Positions 54,605-63,029 of a DNA stretch of 64,000 nt are shown here, in pieces. How positions within the stretch are numbered: position 1 is the first letter of the stretch; every line of letters begins with the position of its first letter. Origin of the DNA: Xanthomonas albilineans. GTDB lineage: Bacteria > Pseudomonadota > Gammaproteobacteria > Xanthomonadales > Xanthomonadaceae. A program made the translations under genes and the position numbers. Location of the stretch: assembly GCF_002939705.1 (NCBI RefSeq), contig NZ_MDCB01000001.1:62001-126000 (forward strand), in the 5' to 3' direction. The notes below the pieces were generated by a model, which was given only the letters and a program-made list of their open reading frames with translations, had not been told where the DNA came from and made no database searches.

Positions 54605-55435
54605 GTGTCGAAGATGAATATGTTCGGATACCGCGCGTTTGGCGTGATGGCGCTGTCGTTGATGACGGTGGGAAGCGTTCTGGCGCTGTATCGCCATCAT
54701 GCAGACACAGTGTGGCGTGTCGTCCACCGGCAATGCGCGTCCGATGCGTCGTGCTCCGGGGAGGCGATGCCGTTCCGGGCCATGGACTTGGCGCAGGATT
54801 ATGCCTTGTTGCAGGACAGGGACGGCCGGGCGCATGTCGTGTTGGTTCCGACCCGCCGAATTGTCGGGGTCGAAAGTCCGTTGCTACAACGGCGTGAAAC
54901 GCCGAATTATTTCTGGCTGGCATGGCGCGCGCGCGGCGCGCTCTCGGAACTTCTGGGCAAAGCGGTTCCCGATACCGCAGTGGCCATTGTCGTCAATGCG
55001 CAAACGGCGCATTTGCAGAACCAGCTAGAACTGCACATCGCCTGCTTGCGCGCAGACATCCGTCAGCGACTGGCATCGGTGGGGGCGCACTGGAATCCGC
55101 GCTGGAGCGGATACTGGCTGCAAGGGCACCATTACTATTTGCGAACCTTGAGCGAAGAGGAGCTGATTCAGCACAGTCCGTTCATTCGCTTGGCCGAGGA
55201 GCTTCCCGAGAATCCCGTCAAACTGGAACGCTACGGCTTGGCTTTGAGCAGGTTGCAGGATGGCCGTTTCGTATTGCTGGCATTACCGCGGACCTTGCTG
55301 GGTCGGGGGGCAACGTTGGGTGCGACGCGCGAACTGCAGGACGACACCTGTACGAGTGCTGGTACGCGCAGTTTTTCCGCTTCATGGAACTCGCGCGTGA
55401 TGTGGCCGGGTGAACGCAGTGGCGTGCAGTGGTAA
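54605..55435 (+). CDS. CDP-diacylglycerol pyrophosphatase-like protein (Cdh family)
   Basis: The protein has 276 residues. An N-terminal membrane anchor or signal (MFGYRAFGVMALSLMTVGSV) is followed by a Cdh-like domain. The conserved N..SQNQLHIH region of Cdh reads LQNQLELHIACL. The second His (His144) is kept, but the first is Glu142. Cdh hydrolyses CDP-diacylglycerol to phosphatidate and CMP. Activity here is uncertain. The start may be GTG 54605 or ATG 54614. GGGGAAG upstream favours 54605. Confidence 0.75.
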   Translation: MSKMNMFGYRAFGVMALSLMTVGSVLALYRHHADTVWRVVHRQCASDASCSGEAMPFRAMDLAQDYALLQDRDGRAHVVLVPTRRIVGVESPLLQRRETPNYFWLAWRARGALSELLGKAVPDTAVAIVVNAQTAHLQNQLELHIACLRADIRQRLASVGAHWNPRWSGYWLQGHHYYLRTLSEEELIQHSPFIRLAEELPENPVKLERYGLALSRLQDGRFVLLALPRTLLGRGATLGATRELQDDTCTSAGTRSFSASWNSRVMWPGERSGVQW

Positions 55436-55651
55436 AGGGATCGCTAGGGTGCCGAATACCCGCCGACAGCTAACTCTGCATGCTAGTCGCTTGAGGTGTC
55501 ATCTGCGTTTTTGGTCGGTGATGCGGGTCGCGTGCGGCTGGCGCCTGGGTTTCCAAAATATCTCGGCTTTGCTGGAGTTGCGCGAATGTAGCGCTGGTGC
55601 GTGCGGTGGTTGTGCGCGAGAATCTGCCGAGCGCGTAAGACCCCGGAGAAG

Positions 55652-56332
55652 ATGCCGATGTTTCTTTACTCGCATGAGCCGCATCGAGGCGATGTGGCAA
55701 TTGCCATGGCGGCCCTTGTTACGCTGATGTTCTGGCTGTTGCTGGTTCCTGTCGGGGCGGCTGCCGGGCAGGTGGTGGCGTCGTGCGCGGTCGACCGGTC
55801 CACATTGCTGGCCCTCGACCAGCAGCAGTTCGACCAGGATGTCAGCAATGGTGGCGGTGGTTGGCGTGCATTGGCGGCGCGGCCAGGCTGCGAACTGGCC
55901 GCTGCCGATTTGATCCGCGATTACAGGAAGTCCCATCCTCATTCGGCCGATGTCGGGTTGCTTTACTGGCACGAAGGACAATTGCGCGCATTCGCTGGCG
56001 ACAGCGCTGCGGCCATTGCGTTGATGCAGACTTCCAAAAAGCCGCCGTCGCAGGATGTCGCCGGGTGGAATCCTTATGTCGATGCAACCGTGGCGTTCCT
56101 AGCGCACGACCGCGCGGGATTCGCTAAAGCCAGGCGTGCGCTGAAAGCAGTGCGGCCATCTGCGGACTTACCACCCTTACAGCATGGGATGCTGCACATG
56201 TCATTGCCCGACGGCCAGACGTTCGAAATACGTTGGCCACTGAATGCGGACGTGGTCGAGGGCTTGGCGCGTTGCATGGACCGGCCTTATAGCGTTGCCT
56301 ATGGGCCCGATTGCCGGCCGCACAGCGACTGA
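55652..56332 (+). CDS. Exported protein of unknown function
   Basis: The protein has 226 residues. It has a hydrophobic N-terminal segment (AIAMAALVTLMFWLLLVPVGAAAG) that may be a signal or anchor. The mature part contains helical segments with the pattern LYWHEGQLRAFAGDSAAAIALM, somewhat like a TPR unit, and Cys residues at both ends (SCAVDRS, RPGCE, DCRPHS). I do not recognise the family beyond its resemblance to exported Xanthomonas proteins. A GGAGAAG ribosome site precedes ATG 55652. Confidence 0.7.
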   Translation: MPMFLYSHEPHRGDVAIAMAALVTLMFWLLLVPVGAAAGQVVASCAVDRSTLLALDQQQFDQDVSNGGGGWRALAARPGCELAAADLIRDYRKSHPHSADVGLLYWHEGQLRAFAGDSAAAIALMQTSKKPPSQDVAGWNPYVDATVAFLAHDRAGFAKARRALKAVRPSADLPPLQHGMLHMSLPDGQTFEIRWPLNADVVEGLARCMDRPYSVAYGPDCRPHSD

Positions 56333-56743
56333 GGCAGCTCCTTCCCATGATGACGCAGCCGCACATGCACGTCGTGGCCAAGTGCGATCTTCTTGATGGG
56401 TGACAGAGAGAGGCCGGTGCTGCCCGATGGATACGTGATGCGGCTTACCGTCTGCGCTTTCGGTATCGCAACTGACCACGGTCGCTAACGTCGCGATCTC
56501 CCGTTGCGTGCGCTTCGCTTCGTTGCTTTGCTTGCGCGGGCGAGCCGGTGTGGGGCAACGATGCGCCCAATGCACGATGCAATGCGAACGCGGCCAGATG
56601 TGCGTTCATCACTTTCTACGCATTTCCGCTTGGCGGTCGCGGGCGGTGGCGTCGATCGCGCGCGCCGCTCAAAAAGAGCGCCGTTGCGCAGGCACTCTTG
56701 ATGATGTCGGTGCTTAGGCGCCCCTGCGCCAGTGCCTGGAGAC
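56333..56743. other. Intergenic region between the exported protein and rluB
   Basis: This 411-bp stretch separates two convergent genes and contains no supported ORF. An inverted repeat, CCGCTC and GAGCGC around AAAAA (near 56667-56685), has its A-run in the loop and so is not a usual terminator. Confidence 0.4.
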
Positions 56744-58279
56744 TCAGCGACCGCCGCGCGGGCCGTGGTTGCCGCCGCCCGGACGCCCGCCACCGGGGCG
56801 GTTACCAGCCGGGCGACCGCCTGGGCCACGCTTCTGCCCGTCGGCGCGGGGGCCGGCTGGACGCGGGGAGCGCGGTGCGGCGCCGTAGGGGCTGAAACCG
56901 GGATTGGCGTGGTCGGACGGGAAGCTGGGTGCATTGCCTGGATGTCCGTAAGGATGCGCCTTGCGCTGGCCTTGGCCCTGACTGCGGCTTTGGCCTGCAC
57001 CCGCGCCGCCACCAGCCGGACGCGGCTTGGCATAGGGACGCCCCTGGCCTTGCCCTTGCCCCGTGCCGCGACCACCTGGGCCCGCGTTGCGGTGCCCGGC
57101 CGGGCCGGTGCTGACGCCATCGGGGACGTACCAGGTGCGGAAGGCGGCGGGATTGCCGTCCGGCAACGGCTTGGGTCCCTTCGGGGTGCGTTGTTTGAAT
57201 GGTTTTTGCGCCTGCTTGGCGGCCATTTCGCCGCTTACAGTCAGCCCGCCGTGCGGTTTCTTGCCGCCGCGCCCGCGGCCGCGGTCTTCGCGGAAGGTGT
57301 CGAAGCGGCGCAGTTCGCGCCCTTCGTCGGCGGCGTTATGGCCGTTGACGTAGGCGTTGCCGCCGCGCCCCACCTGCACGACGGCCTTGGCGGCCTTGGC
57401 GGCCTTGCGTTGGCCGATCACCGGCTGCAGGGTCAGCGCCGACGGCGTGCCTTCTTCCAGCTTCAGTTCGGCACGTAGCGCCTCGACTTTGTCCTGCGCC
57501 AGTTCCATGGATTGTCCGCGCAATACTTCGCGCGGCAGCGCCACCTTGCCGTAGCGGGTACGCTTGAGTCGGCTGACTTGGCAACCCTGCGATTCCCACA
57601 AACGGCGTACTTCGCGGTTGCGTCCTTCCTTGACCACCACCCGGAACCAGTCGTGCGAATCGGTACCGCCGATGCGTTCGATTTCGTCGAACTTGGCGCT
57701 GCCGTCTTCCAGCACGACTCCGCGTGCGAGGCGCTCGATCATGCTGTCCGGCACGCTTTCCTCGCCTTCCGGGGCGCGTACGCGCACCACGTATTCGCGT
57801 TCGATCTCGTAGGAGGGGTGCATCATCGCGTTGGCCAGTTCACCGTCGGTGGTGAGCAGCAGCAGGCCGGTGGTGTTAATGTCCAGGCGGCCGATCGCGA
57901 TCCAGCGTGCGCCCTTCAGCGCCGGCAGTGCCTCGAAGATGGTGGGGCGGCCTTCGGGATCTTCGCGCGTTGTCACTTCGCCTTCGGGCTTGTTGTAGAT
58001 CAGCACGCGCGCGGGCTCGGTCAGCGCACTGGCGACAAAGCTGCGTCCGTCCAGTTCGATCCTGTCTCCGCTCTTGATCGACATGCCGGTCTGCGCGACT
58101 TCGCCATTGACCTTGACCAGGCCGTCGGCGATGCGCTGTTCCAGCGCGCGGCGCGAACCCAGCCCAGCTTGGGCCAGGACCTTGTGCAGGCGTTCTTCCA
58201 GTTTCGGCTGCTCGGCGGCGCTCGCGTCGCGTTTGAGCGAGAGCGTGTTCAACGACAGCTTGCGGGGGGTGTCACTCAT
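56744..58279 (-). CDS. rluB: Ribosomal large subunit pseudouridine synthase B (RluB) with long basic tail
   Basis: The protein has 511 residues. An S4 RNA-binding domain (about 28-75) precedes the pseudouridine synthase domain with catalytic Asp133 in GRLDINTTGLLLL and KEGRNREVRRLW. It modifies U2605 of 23S rRNA in Escherichia coli numbering. A tail from about residue 290 is rich in Gly, Arg, Pro and Gln (GQGQGQGRP and GGRPAGNRPGGG) and nearly doubles the size. The start overlaps the scpB end by 8 bp. Confidence 0.93.
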   Translation of the reverse strand: MSDTPRKLSLNTLSLKRDASAAEQPKLEERLHKVLAQAGLGSRRALEQRIADGLVKVNGEVAQTGMSIKSGDRIELDGRSFVASALTEPARVLIYNKPEGEVTTREDPEGRPTIFEALPALKGARWIAIGRLDINTTGLLLLTTDGELANAMMHPSYEIEREYVVRVRAPEGEESVPDSMIERLARGVVLEDGSAKFDEIERIGGTDSHDWFRVVVKEGRNREVRRLWESQGCQVSRLKRTRYGKVALPREVLRGQSMELAQDKVEALRAELKLEEGTPSALTLQPVIGQRKAAKAAKAVVQVGRGGNAYVNGHNAADEGRELRRFDTFREDRGRGRGGKKPHGGLTVSGEMAAKQAQKPFKQRTPKGPKPLPDGNPAAFRTWYVPDGVSTGPAGHRNAGPGGRGTGQGQGQGRPYAKPRPAGGGAGAGQSRSQGQGQRKAHPYGHPGNAPSFPSDHANPGFSPYGAAPRSPRPAGPRADGQKRGPGGRPAGNRPGGGRPGGGNHGPRGGR

Positions 58280-59177
58280 TTACTTGGCTCCGGTCGGCGC
58301 GGTGCGCGTCGGCCTGTGGTTCGGAATCGGTATCGTCAACAGCCACGGTCGTCGTCGCGACGGCGTTGTCTTCGGCTTCGTTCGCATCCGCCGCGCGCTC
58401 GCCCGGCGCGGCTTCGGGTTCGCCCGTCGGGGCGGTATCGGAAATCCATGCGGTCGGCGCGTCGGCGTCGGCGGCATTTGGAACTGATGGTGTTGCGTTG
58501 TCGTTCCCGGTGTCGGTATCTGCGCTGGGCACCGGCGTGGTGTTGCCGGTCGTTGTCGATGCCGTTTGGGCGTTCGCATCGGTGCTGGCTTGGGCCATGT
58601 CGCCCACCGGTAGCGTGTCGCGATCCAACGGCAGCTGCGGCTCCAGTTCGCCGATGTCCTTGAGCTCGGACAAGGGCGGCAATTCGTCCAGACGTTTGAG
58701 TCCGAAGTAGTCCAGGAACCCTTTGGTGGTGCCGAACAAGGCGGGTTTGCCCGGCACGTCGCGGTGGCCGACCACACGGATCCACTCGCGCTCTTCCAAT
58801 GCCTGGATGATGTTACTGCTCACCGCCACGCCGCGCACTTGTTCGATCTCGCCGCGGGTGATCGGCTGGCGGTATGCGATCAGTGCCAGGGTCTCCAGGG
58901 TGGCGCGGGTGTAGCGGGTTTTGCGTTCGGTCCACAGCCGCGCCACCCAGGCATGCACGTCGCTGCGCACTTGGTAGCGGAACCCGGAGGCGACTTCGAC
59001 CAGTTCCACGCCTCGGTCTTCGCAGGCTTCGCGCAATTGCTCCAGTGCGCGTTCGATGCTGCCGGGCGGGGCGGGCTGGTCCTCGGGAAACAGGCCGTGC
59101 AGCTGCACCAGCGGCAGGGGCTGGTTGGCGGCGAGCAGGGCGGCTTCGACGATGCGGTTGATCAGCGCTTGATCCAT
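58272..59177 (-). CDS. scpB: Segregation and condensation protein ScpB
   Basis: The protein has 301 residues. The two winged-helix ScpB domains occupy about 1-175 (RYTRATLETLALIAYRQPITRGEIE and GKPALFGTTKGFLDYF). A Thr/Asp/Ala-rich acidic tail of over 100 residues follows. ScpB bridges ScpA and SMC in chromosome condensation. ATG 59177 was chosen, because the longer upstream ORF lies antisense to scpA. It is 23 bp downstream of scpA. Confidence 0.93.
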   Translation of the reverse strand: MDQALINRIVEAALLAANQPLPLVQLHGLFPEDQPAPPGSIERALEQLREACEDRGVELVEVASGFRYQVRSDVHAWVARLWTERKTRYTRATLETLALIAYRQPITRGEIEQVRGVAVSSNIIQALEEREWIRVVGHRDVPGKPALFGTTKGFLDYFGLKRLDELPPLSELKDIGELEPQLPLDRDTLPVGDMAQASTDANAQTASTTTGNTTPVPSADTDTGNDNATPSVPNAADADAPTAWISDTAPTGEPEAAPGERAADANEAEDNAVATTTVAVDDTDSEPQADAHRADRSQVNE

Positions 59178-59200
59178 GCGTGGGTGGGTTCTTGGTGGAC

Positions 59201-60142
59201 TCAGGGGGCGGCGTCGGCGGTGTCGCTGTCGTCGAACTCGCTGTTGAACTGCAGTGGTGCGTTGGTGTTGCCCAGTGCCAGCGATTTGACGTAGATCGGC
59301 GGCAACGGTGGTCGTTCGGTGGCGTCTGCTGGGACATGCGCCAGTGGCTCTTGGACGATGTCCAGCAACTGCTCCTTGGCCAGTTCCAGTAAGGCGAGGA
59401 AGGTGACCAGCACGCCCAGCTTGCCTTCCTCGGCAGTGAACAGCGATTCGAAACGGTGGAACTTGCCGTCGTCCAGACGGCCCAGCACGTCGCCCATACG
59501 CTGGCGCACGCTCAAGGCTTCGCGCTTGATCGCGTGGCCGCTGAATAATTCGGCACGCTTGAGCACGTCGTACAGCGCCAGCAGCATTTCCTTCAGTTCC
59601 ACCGGCGGCGGCAGCTTCACGGCGGTACGGTCGGGTACGTACGCATGTACCACAGTGGTGTCGCGGTCCTGCCGCGGCAGCGCATCGATGTCTTCCGCCG
59701 CTTGCTTGAAGCGTTCGTACTCCTGCAAGCGCCGGACCAATTCCGCCCGTGGATCCACCTCTTCGCCGTCTTCTACCGGCGGGCGGGGCAGCAGCATCCG
59801 CGATTTGATCTCGGCCAGGATCGCGGCCATCACCAGATACTCGGCCGCCAGTTCGAAACGCAGTTCCTGCATCACATTGATGTAGTCCACGTACTGTCGG
59901 GTGATCTCGGCGACGGGGATGTCCAGGATATCCAGGTTCTGCCGGCGGATCAGGTACAGCAGCAGGTCGAGCGGGCCCTCGAATGCGTCCAGGATGACTT
60001 CCAGGGCATCCGGCGGAATGTACAGATCCTGCGGGATCTGCAGCACCGGTTGCCCATGCACCACCGCCAGCGGCATTTCCTGCTGCTGTGGGGTGGTCGT
60101 CTGGATTGGCGGGTTCGCGTCTAGCGCGAGTTCGGAGGTCAT
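59201..60142 (-). CDS. scpA: Segregation and condensation protein ScpA
   Basis: The protein is a 313-residue kleisin. The characteristic segment is FEGPLDLLLYLIRRQNLDILDIPVAEI, and the C-terminal winged helix has FLALLELAKEQLL. It links SMC heads with ScpB. It lies upstream of scpB and rluB in one transcription unit, an arrangement common in bacteria. Confidence 0.93.
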   Translation of the reverse strand: MTSELALDANPPIQTTTPQQQEMPLAVVHGQPVLQIPQDLYIPPDALEVILDAFEGPLDLLLYLIRRQNLDILDIPVAEITRQYVDYINVMQELRFELAAEYLVMAAILAEIKSRMLLPRPPVEDGEEVDPRAELVRRLQEYERFKQAAEDIDALPRQDRDTTVVHAYVPDRTAVKLPPPVELKEMLLALYDVLKRAELFSGHAIKREALSVRQRMGDVLGRLDDGKFHRFESLFTAEEGKLGVLVTFLALLELAKEQLLDIVQEPLAHVPADATERPPLPPIYVKSLALGNTNAPLQFNSEFDDSDTADAAP

Positions 60143-60506
60143 CGGTTGGACATCGGTGTTGCGGTAGCGAAGGGCAGGGCAGGGCAGGGAGGACCTTGCG
60201 CAGCTCCTTGCCGGCAGTAGTGCGGTTTATGGCGCGTCGCCCCCGCAACGCGATCCCTGATTCAACAAATAACACGACGCACGCCACGTGTGGCGTGGCG
60301 GCGGAACAACGGAGGAGGACGTCTGCGCGGGTGGTGTCAGGCAGCGAATTAGCCGTCGGAAGGGGGCTTGAGTGGCCAGCTACCGACGGGACGCTGCATC
60401 CGGCCGCGTGCAATGGTGCTAAGGGTAATGCGCCGGCAGGGTCGGTGTCCAGCGTTGCGGCGGTAGAATTTGTCGATGTTCGGTGCGCAACGAAGGCAGG
60501 TAGCGG
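60143..60506. other. Divergent region between scpA and the YciI-like gene
   Basis: This 364-bp stretch has no supported gene. It contains a GGCAG run (three units, near 60173-60190) and an 18-bp perfect dyad at 60280-60297. Confidence 0.4.
60280..60297. promoter_or_regulatory. Palindromic site between scpA and the YciI-like gene
   Basis: CACGCCAC and GTGGCGTG flank GT. It is a perfect 8-bp-arm dyad in the divergent promoter region, typical in form of a dimeric repressor site. No regulator is adjacent. Confidence 0.4.
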
Positions 60507-60806
60507 ATGTGGTACGTGATCGAGGGGTACGATGGCGAGGAAGCGTTGCCACGGCGCGCGGCGGCACGGCCGGCGCATTTGCAGCGGCTGGTGGCGCTTC
60601 AGGAGGCCGGACGCCTGCTGTTGGCCGGGCCGTGTCCGGCGATCGACGCAGAAGATCCGGGTCCTGCCGGCTTCAGCGGGAGCGTGGTGGTGGCTGCGTT
60701 CGACTCGTTGGCCGAGGCGCAGGTTTGGGCGCATGCCGATCCGTATGTCGCGGCCGGCGTCTATGCGCGAGTCGAAGTGCGGCCGTTCCGCAAGGTATTG
60801 CCATGA
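60507..60806 (+). CDS. YciI-like protein
   Basis: The protein has 99 residues. It starts MWYVIEGYDGE and contains RPAHLQRLVALQEAGRLLLAGP and a conserved HADPYVAAGVY segment, the dimeric alpha/beta-barrel YciI fold. YciI-type proteins have a His-Asp pair (His26 in AHL and Asp in HADPY). The role is unknown. It overlaps the bolA-like gene by 4 bp. Confidence 0.88.
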   Translation: MWYVIEGYDGEEALPRRAAARPAHLQRLVALQEAGRLLLAGPCPAIDAEDPGPAGFSGSVVVAAFDSLAEAQVWAHADPYVAAGVYARVEVRPFRKVLP

Positions 60807-61087
60807 GTCAGGTGGCCGCAGACCGGGTCGAGCGGATCCGCGAGGCGCTGCAGACGGCGTTCGCGCCGTTGGCGCTGGAGATCGAAGACGATAGCCACCG
60901 TCATGCCGGGCATGCCGGTGCGCGTGATGGTCGTGGTCATTTCAATGTGCGCGTGGTCAGCGCCGCTTTCGCGGGCATGGGACCCCTGGCCCGGCACCGC
61001 GCAGTGTATGCCGCGCTAGGCGACATGATGCAGACCGACATCCATGCGCTGTCGATCCGCGCCGAGGTTCCGGGGGCTGGGGGCTGA
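60803..61087 (+). CDS. BolA family protein
   Basis: The protein has 94 residues and a BolA fold. The motif IEDDSHRHAGHAGAR holds the conserved His residues, and GHFNVRVVSAAFAG and HALSIRAE are typical. BolA proteins pair with monothiol glutaredoxins (a Grx4 type is at 16854). It is coupled to the YciI-like gene by an ATGA overlap. Confidence 0.92.
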   Translation: MSQVAADRVERIREALQTAFAPLALEIEDDSHRHAGHAGARDGRGHFNVRVVSAAFAGMGPLARHRAVYAALGDMMQTDIHALSIRAEVPGAGG

Positions 61088-61195
61088 CATTGCGTCTGGA
61101 CTGGGATGCGGCCGCTCGTCGGCACTGCAGCGTTCTGAACAAGCCCGATCATGATGTCGCGGGCCTGTCGCCGAGATCGGTTCGACGAATTTCAA

Positions 61196-61224
61196 AGTGG
61201 CTAACAAAACGTCGCCAGTCGCTG
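61196..61224 (-). mobile_element. Relic terminal repeat of the MITE-like element family
   Basis: AGTGGCTAACAAAACGTCGC followed by CAGTCGCTG matches the inward-reading right end of the element at 43846-44007 at 28 of 29 positions. The outermost CTAAG is not kept and no second end is found nearby. Confidence 0.6.
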
Positions 61225-61252
61225 CCTGGCGGTCACCACGCCGTGCGATATC

Positions 61253-61387
61253 ATGCAGTACGACCCGTATTCCACGTTGGACGATAAGGAATTCAACCTG
61301 GCTATCGACAAGCAATGCGACACTGCGGCCCAAGCTTGCCAGTGGCGTTGCACTGGTTGTGGTAAGGATGGTGTGTGGTGCAGGTAA
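61253..61387 (+). CDS. Possible small cysteine-rich ORF
   Basis: A 44-codon ORF begins MQYDPYSTLDDKEFNLAIDK and has five cysteines near its end (CDTAAQAC, RCTGCG and WC). The first part has natural protein composition. No ribosome binding site is visible and I recognise no family. It could be a fragment of a former gene or of the insertion sequence behind the relic repeat, or it may be non-coding. Confidence 0.2.
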   Translation: MQYDPYSTLDDKEFNLAIDKQCDTAAQACQWRCTGCGKDGVWCR

Positions 61388-61406
61388 ACGTATACGGGGT
61401 GGCACG

Positions 61407-63029
61407 ATGAGGCAAAAACGCAGTTCCGCACGCATTTTGCTGCTCATGATGGCGGCAGGCGTGTTGTTGACGTCGTGCAAGAAAGCCGAGGAACCGAAGC
61501 TGGTGCAGAAGAAGCCGGTCCAGGTGATCCTGATCGAGGCGCAGCTTCCGCCGAAACCGGTGAAGCCGGAGTTGCCTAAGCTATTCAGCGACATCGAGCG
61601 GCGCACCTTCCAGTTTTTCTGGGACACCACCAACGAAACCAACGGACTGACCCCTGATCGCTTTCCGTCGCGTCCGTTCGCCAGTATTGCTTCGGTCGGC
61701 TTTGCCCTGACCGCCTATCCCATCGGCATCGAGAACGGCTGGATCAGCCGCAAACAGGCGGTGGACCGCACACTGACCACCTTGCGTTTCTTCCGCGATG
61801 CCCCGCTGGGGCCGCAGCGCACCGGCAAGGCGGGCTATAAAGGCTTCTACTATCATTTTCTGGACATGCAGAATGGCCGTCGCTATGACAGCTGGGTGGA
61901 GCTGTCCAGCGTCGATACCGCCATGCTGATGATGGGCGTGCTGTTCGCGCAGTCTTACTACGACGGCGATGATGCCAGCGAGAAGCAGATCCGTGACATC
62001 GCCGATACGTTGTACAAGCGTGTGGAATGGGGCTGGTTGCAGCAGCGCGAGCCGTTGATCTCGATGGGGTGGTTTCCGGAGAGCGGCTTCATCAACCACG
62101 ATTGGACCGGTTACAACGAAGCGATGATGCTTTACGTGCTGGCGCTCGGTTCGCCGACCCACTCAGTCAGCCCGGATGCGTGGACGCTATGGACGCGCAC
62201 CTATAACAATGACTGGGGCGTGTATTACGGGCAGGAGTATCTTTCGTTCGGCCCGATGTTCGCGCATCAGTACAGCCATGTCTGGATCGATTTCCGCGAC
62301 ATCCAGGACGAGTACATGCGCGAACGCGGCATCGATTACTTCCTCAACAGTCGCCGCGCGGTGCTGGCGCAGCGTGAGTACGCCATCGCCAATCCGATGA
62401 AGTGGAAGGACTATGGCGAGAACGTGTGGGGGTTGACCGCCAGCGATGGTCCGCAGAACACCGAGCAGGACTACCACGGCGATCAGCGTCAGTTTCGCCA
62501 TTATTCCTCGCGCGGCGCGGGCCTGCGCGAGAACTTCGACGATGGCACCCTGGCGCCCACCGCCGCGATTGCCTCGCTGGTGTTCGCGCCGGAGGTGGTG
62601 ATTCCTGCTGCCGAGGAAATGCACAAGCGCTATGGCGACTTCATCTACTCCAGCTATGGCTTCCTGGATTCGTTCAACCCCAGTTTCAACTACGATATTC
62701 CGCTCAAGACTGGGCGGGTCGTTCCTGGTCGTGGTTGGGTGTCCAGCGATTACATCGGCATCGATCAGGGGCCGATCCTGGCCATGATCGCGAATTACCG
62801 CAATGAGTTCGTCTGGAACGTCATGAAGAAGAACAAGTACATCCGGACCGGGCTGGAGCGCGCTGGTTTCAGTGGCGGTTGGCTAACCCCGGACGGTGAG
62901 GCGCAGTCGGTGCTGAAGAAGGACGAACAGGCCGCCAAGGCCAGGGAGATCGGCATCGCCGAATCGCGCGCCGCCCCCGTACAGGCACCACAGAATTCCG
63001 TGCCGCGTCAGTCACACAATCCCAGATGA
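61407..63029 (+). CDS. Glycoamylase-like lipoprotein (PF10091-type)
   Basis: The protein has 540 residues. Lipoprotein signal MRQKRSSARILLLMMAAGVL leads to Cys24 (LTSC). A predicted (alpha/alpha)6-barrel follows with GFYYHFLDMQNGRR, GLTASDGPQN and the typical C-terminal NYDIPLKTGRVVPG and IDQGPILAMIANYRN segments of the glycoamylase-like family. Family members act on beta-glucans such as cyclic beta-1,2-glucan. The gene overlaps a sugar transporter substrate-binding gene by 4 bp, suggesting a glucan uptake operon. Confidence 0.9.
   Translation: MRQKRSSARILLLMMAAGVLLTSCKKAEEPKLVQKKPVQVILIEAQLPPKPVKPELPKLFSDIERRTFQFFWDTTNETNGLTPDRFPSRPFASIASVGFALTAYPIGIENGWISRKQAVDRTLTTLRFFRDAPLGPQRTGKAGYKGFYYHFLDMQNGRRYDSWVELSSVDTAMLMMGVLFAQSYYDGDDASEKQIRDIADTLYKRVEWGWLQQREPLISMGWFPESGFINHDWTGYNEAMMLYVLALGSPTHSVSPDAWTLWTRTYNNDWGVYYGQEYLSFGPMFAHQYSHVWIDFRDIQDEYMRERGIDYFLNSRRAVLAQREYAIANPMKWKDYGENVWGLTASDGPQNTEQDYHGDQRQFRHYSSRGAGLRENFDDGTLAPTAAIASLVFAPEVVIPAAEEMHKRYGDFIYSSYGFLDSFNPSFNYDIPLKTGRVVPGRGWVSSDYIGIDQGPILAMIANYRNEFVWNVMKKNKYIRTGLERAGFSGGWLTPDGEAQSVLKKDEQAAKAREIGIAESRAAPVQAPQNSVPRQSHNPR

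Larger units (their letters stand above)
61088..61406. other. Intergenic region with a relic mobile-element end
   Basis: This 319-bp stretch holds the 29-bp relic of the terminal repeat at 61196-61224 and a doubtful 44-codon ORF at 61253-61387. I see no other element. Confidence 0.5.

Noticed and set aside
58272-60734. 820-codon minus-strand ORF covering scpB and running antisense-frame through scpA
   Set aside because: ScpB starts at 59177, and the remainder is a different frame of scpA and its upstream region without domain features.
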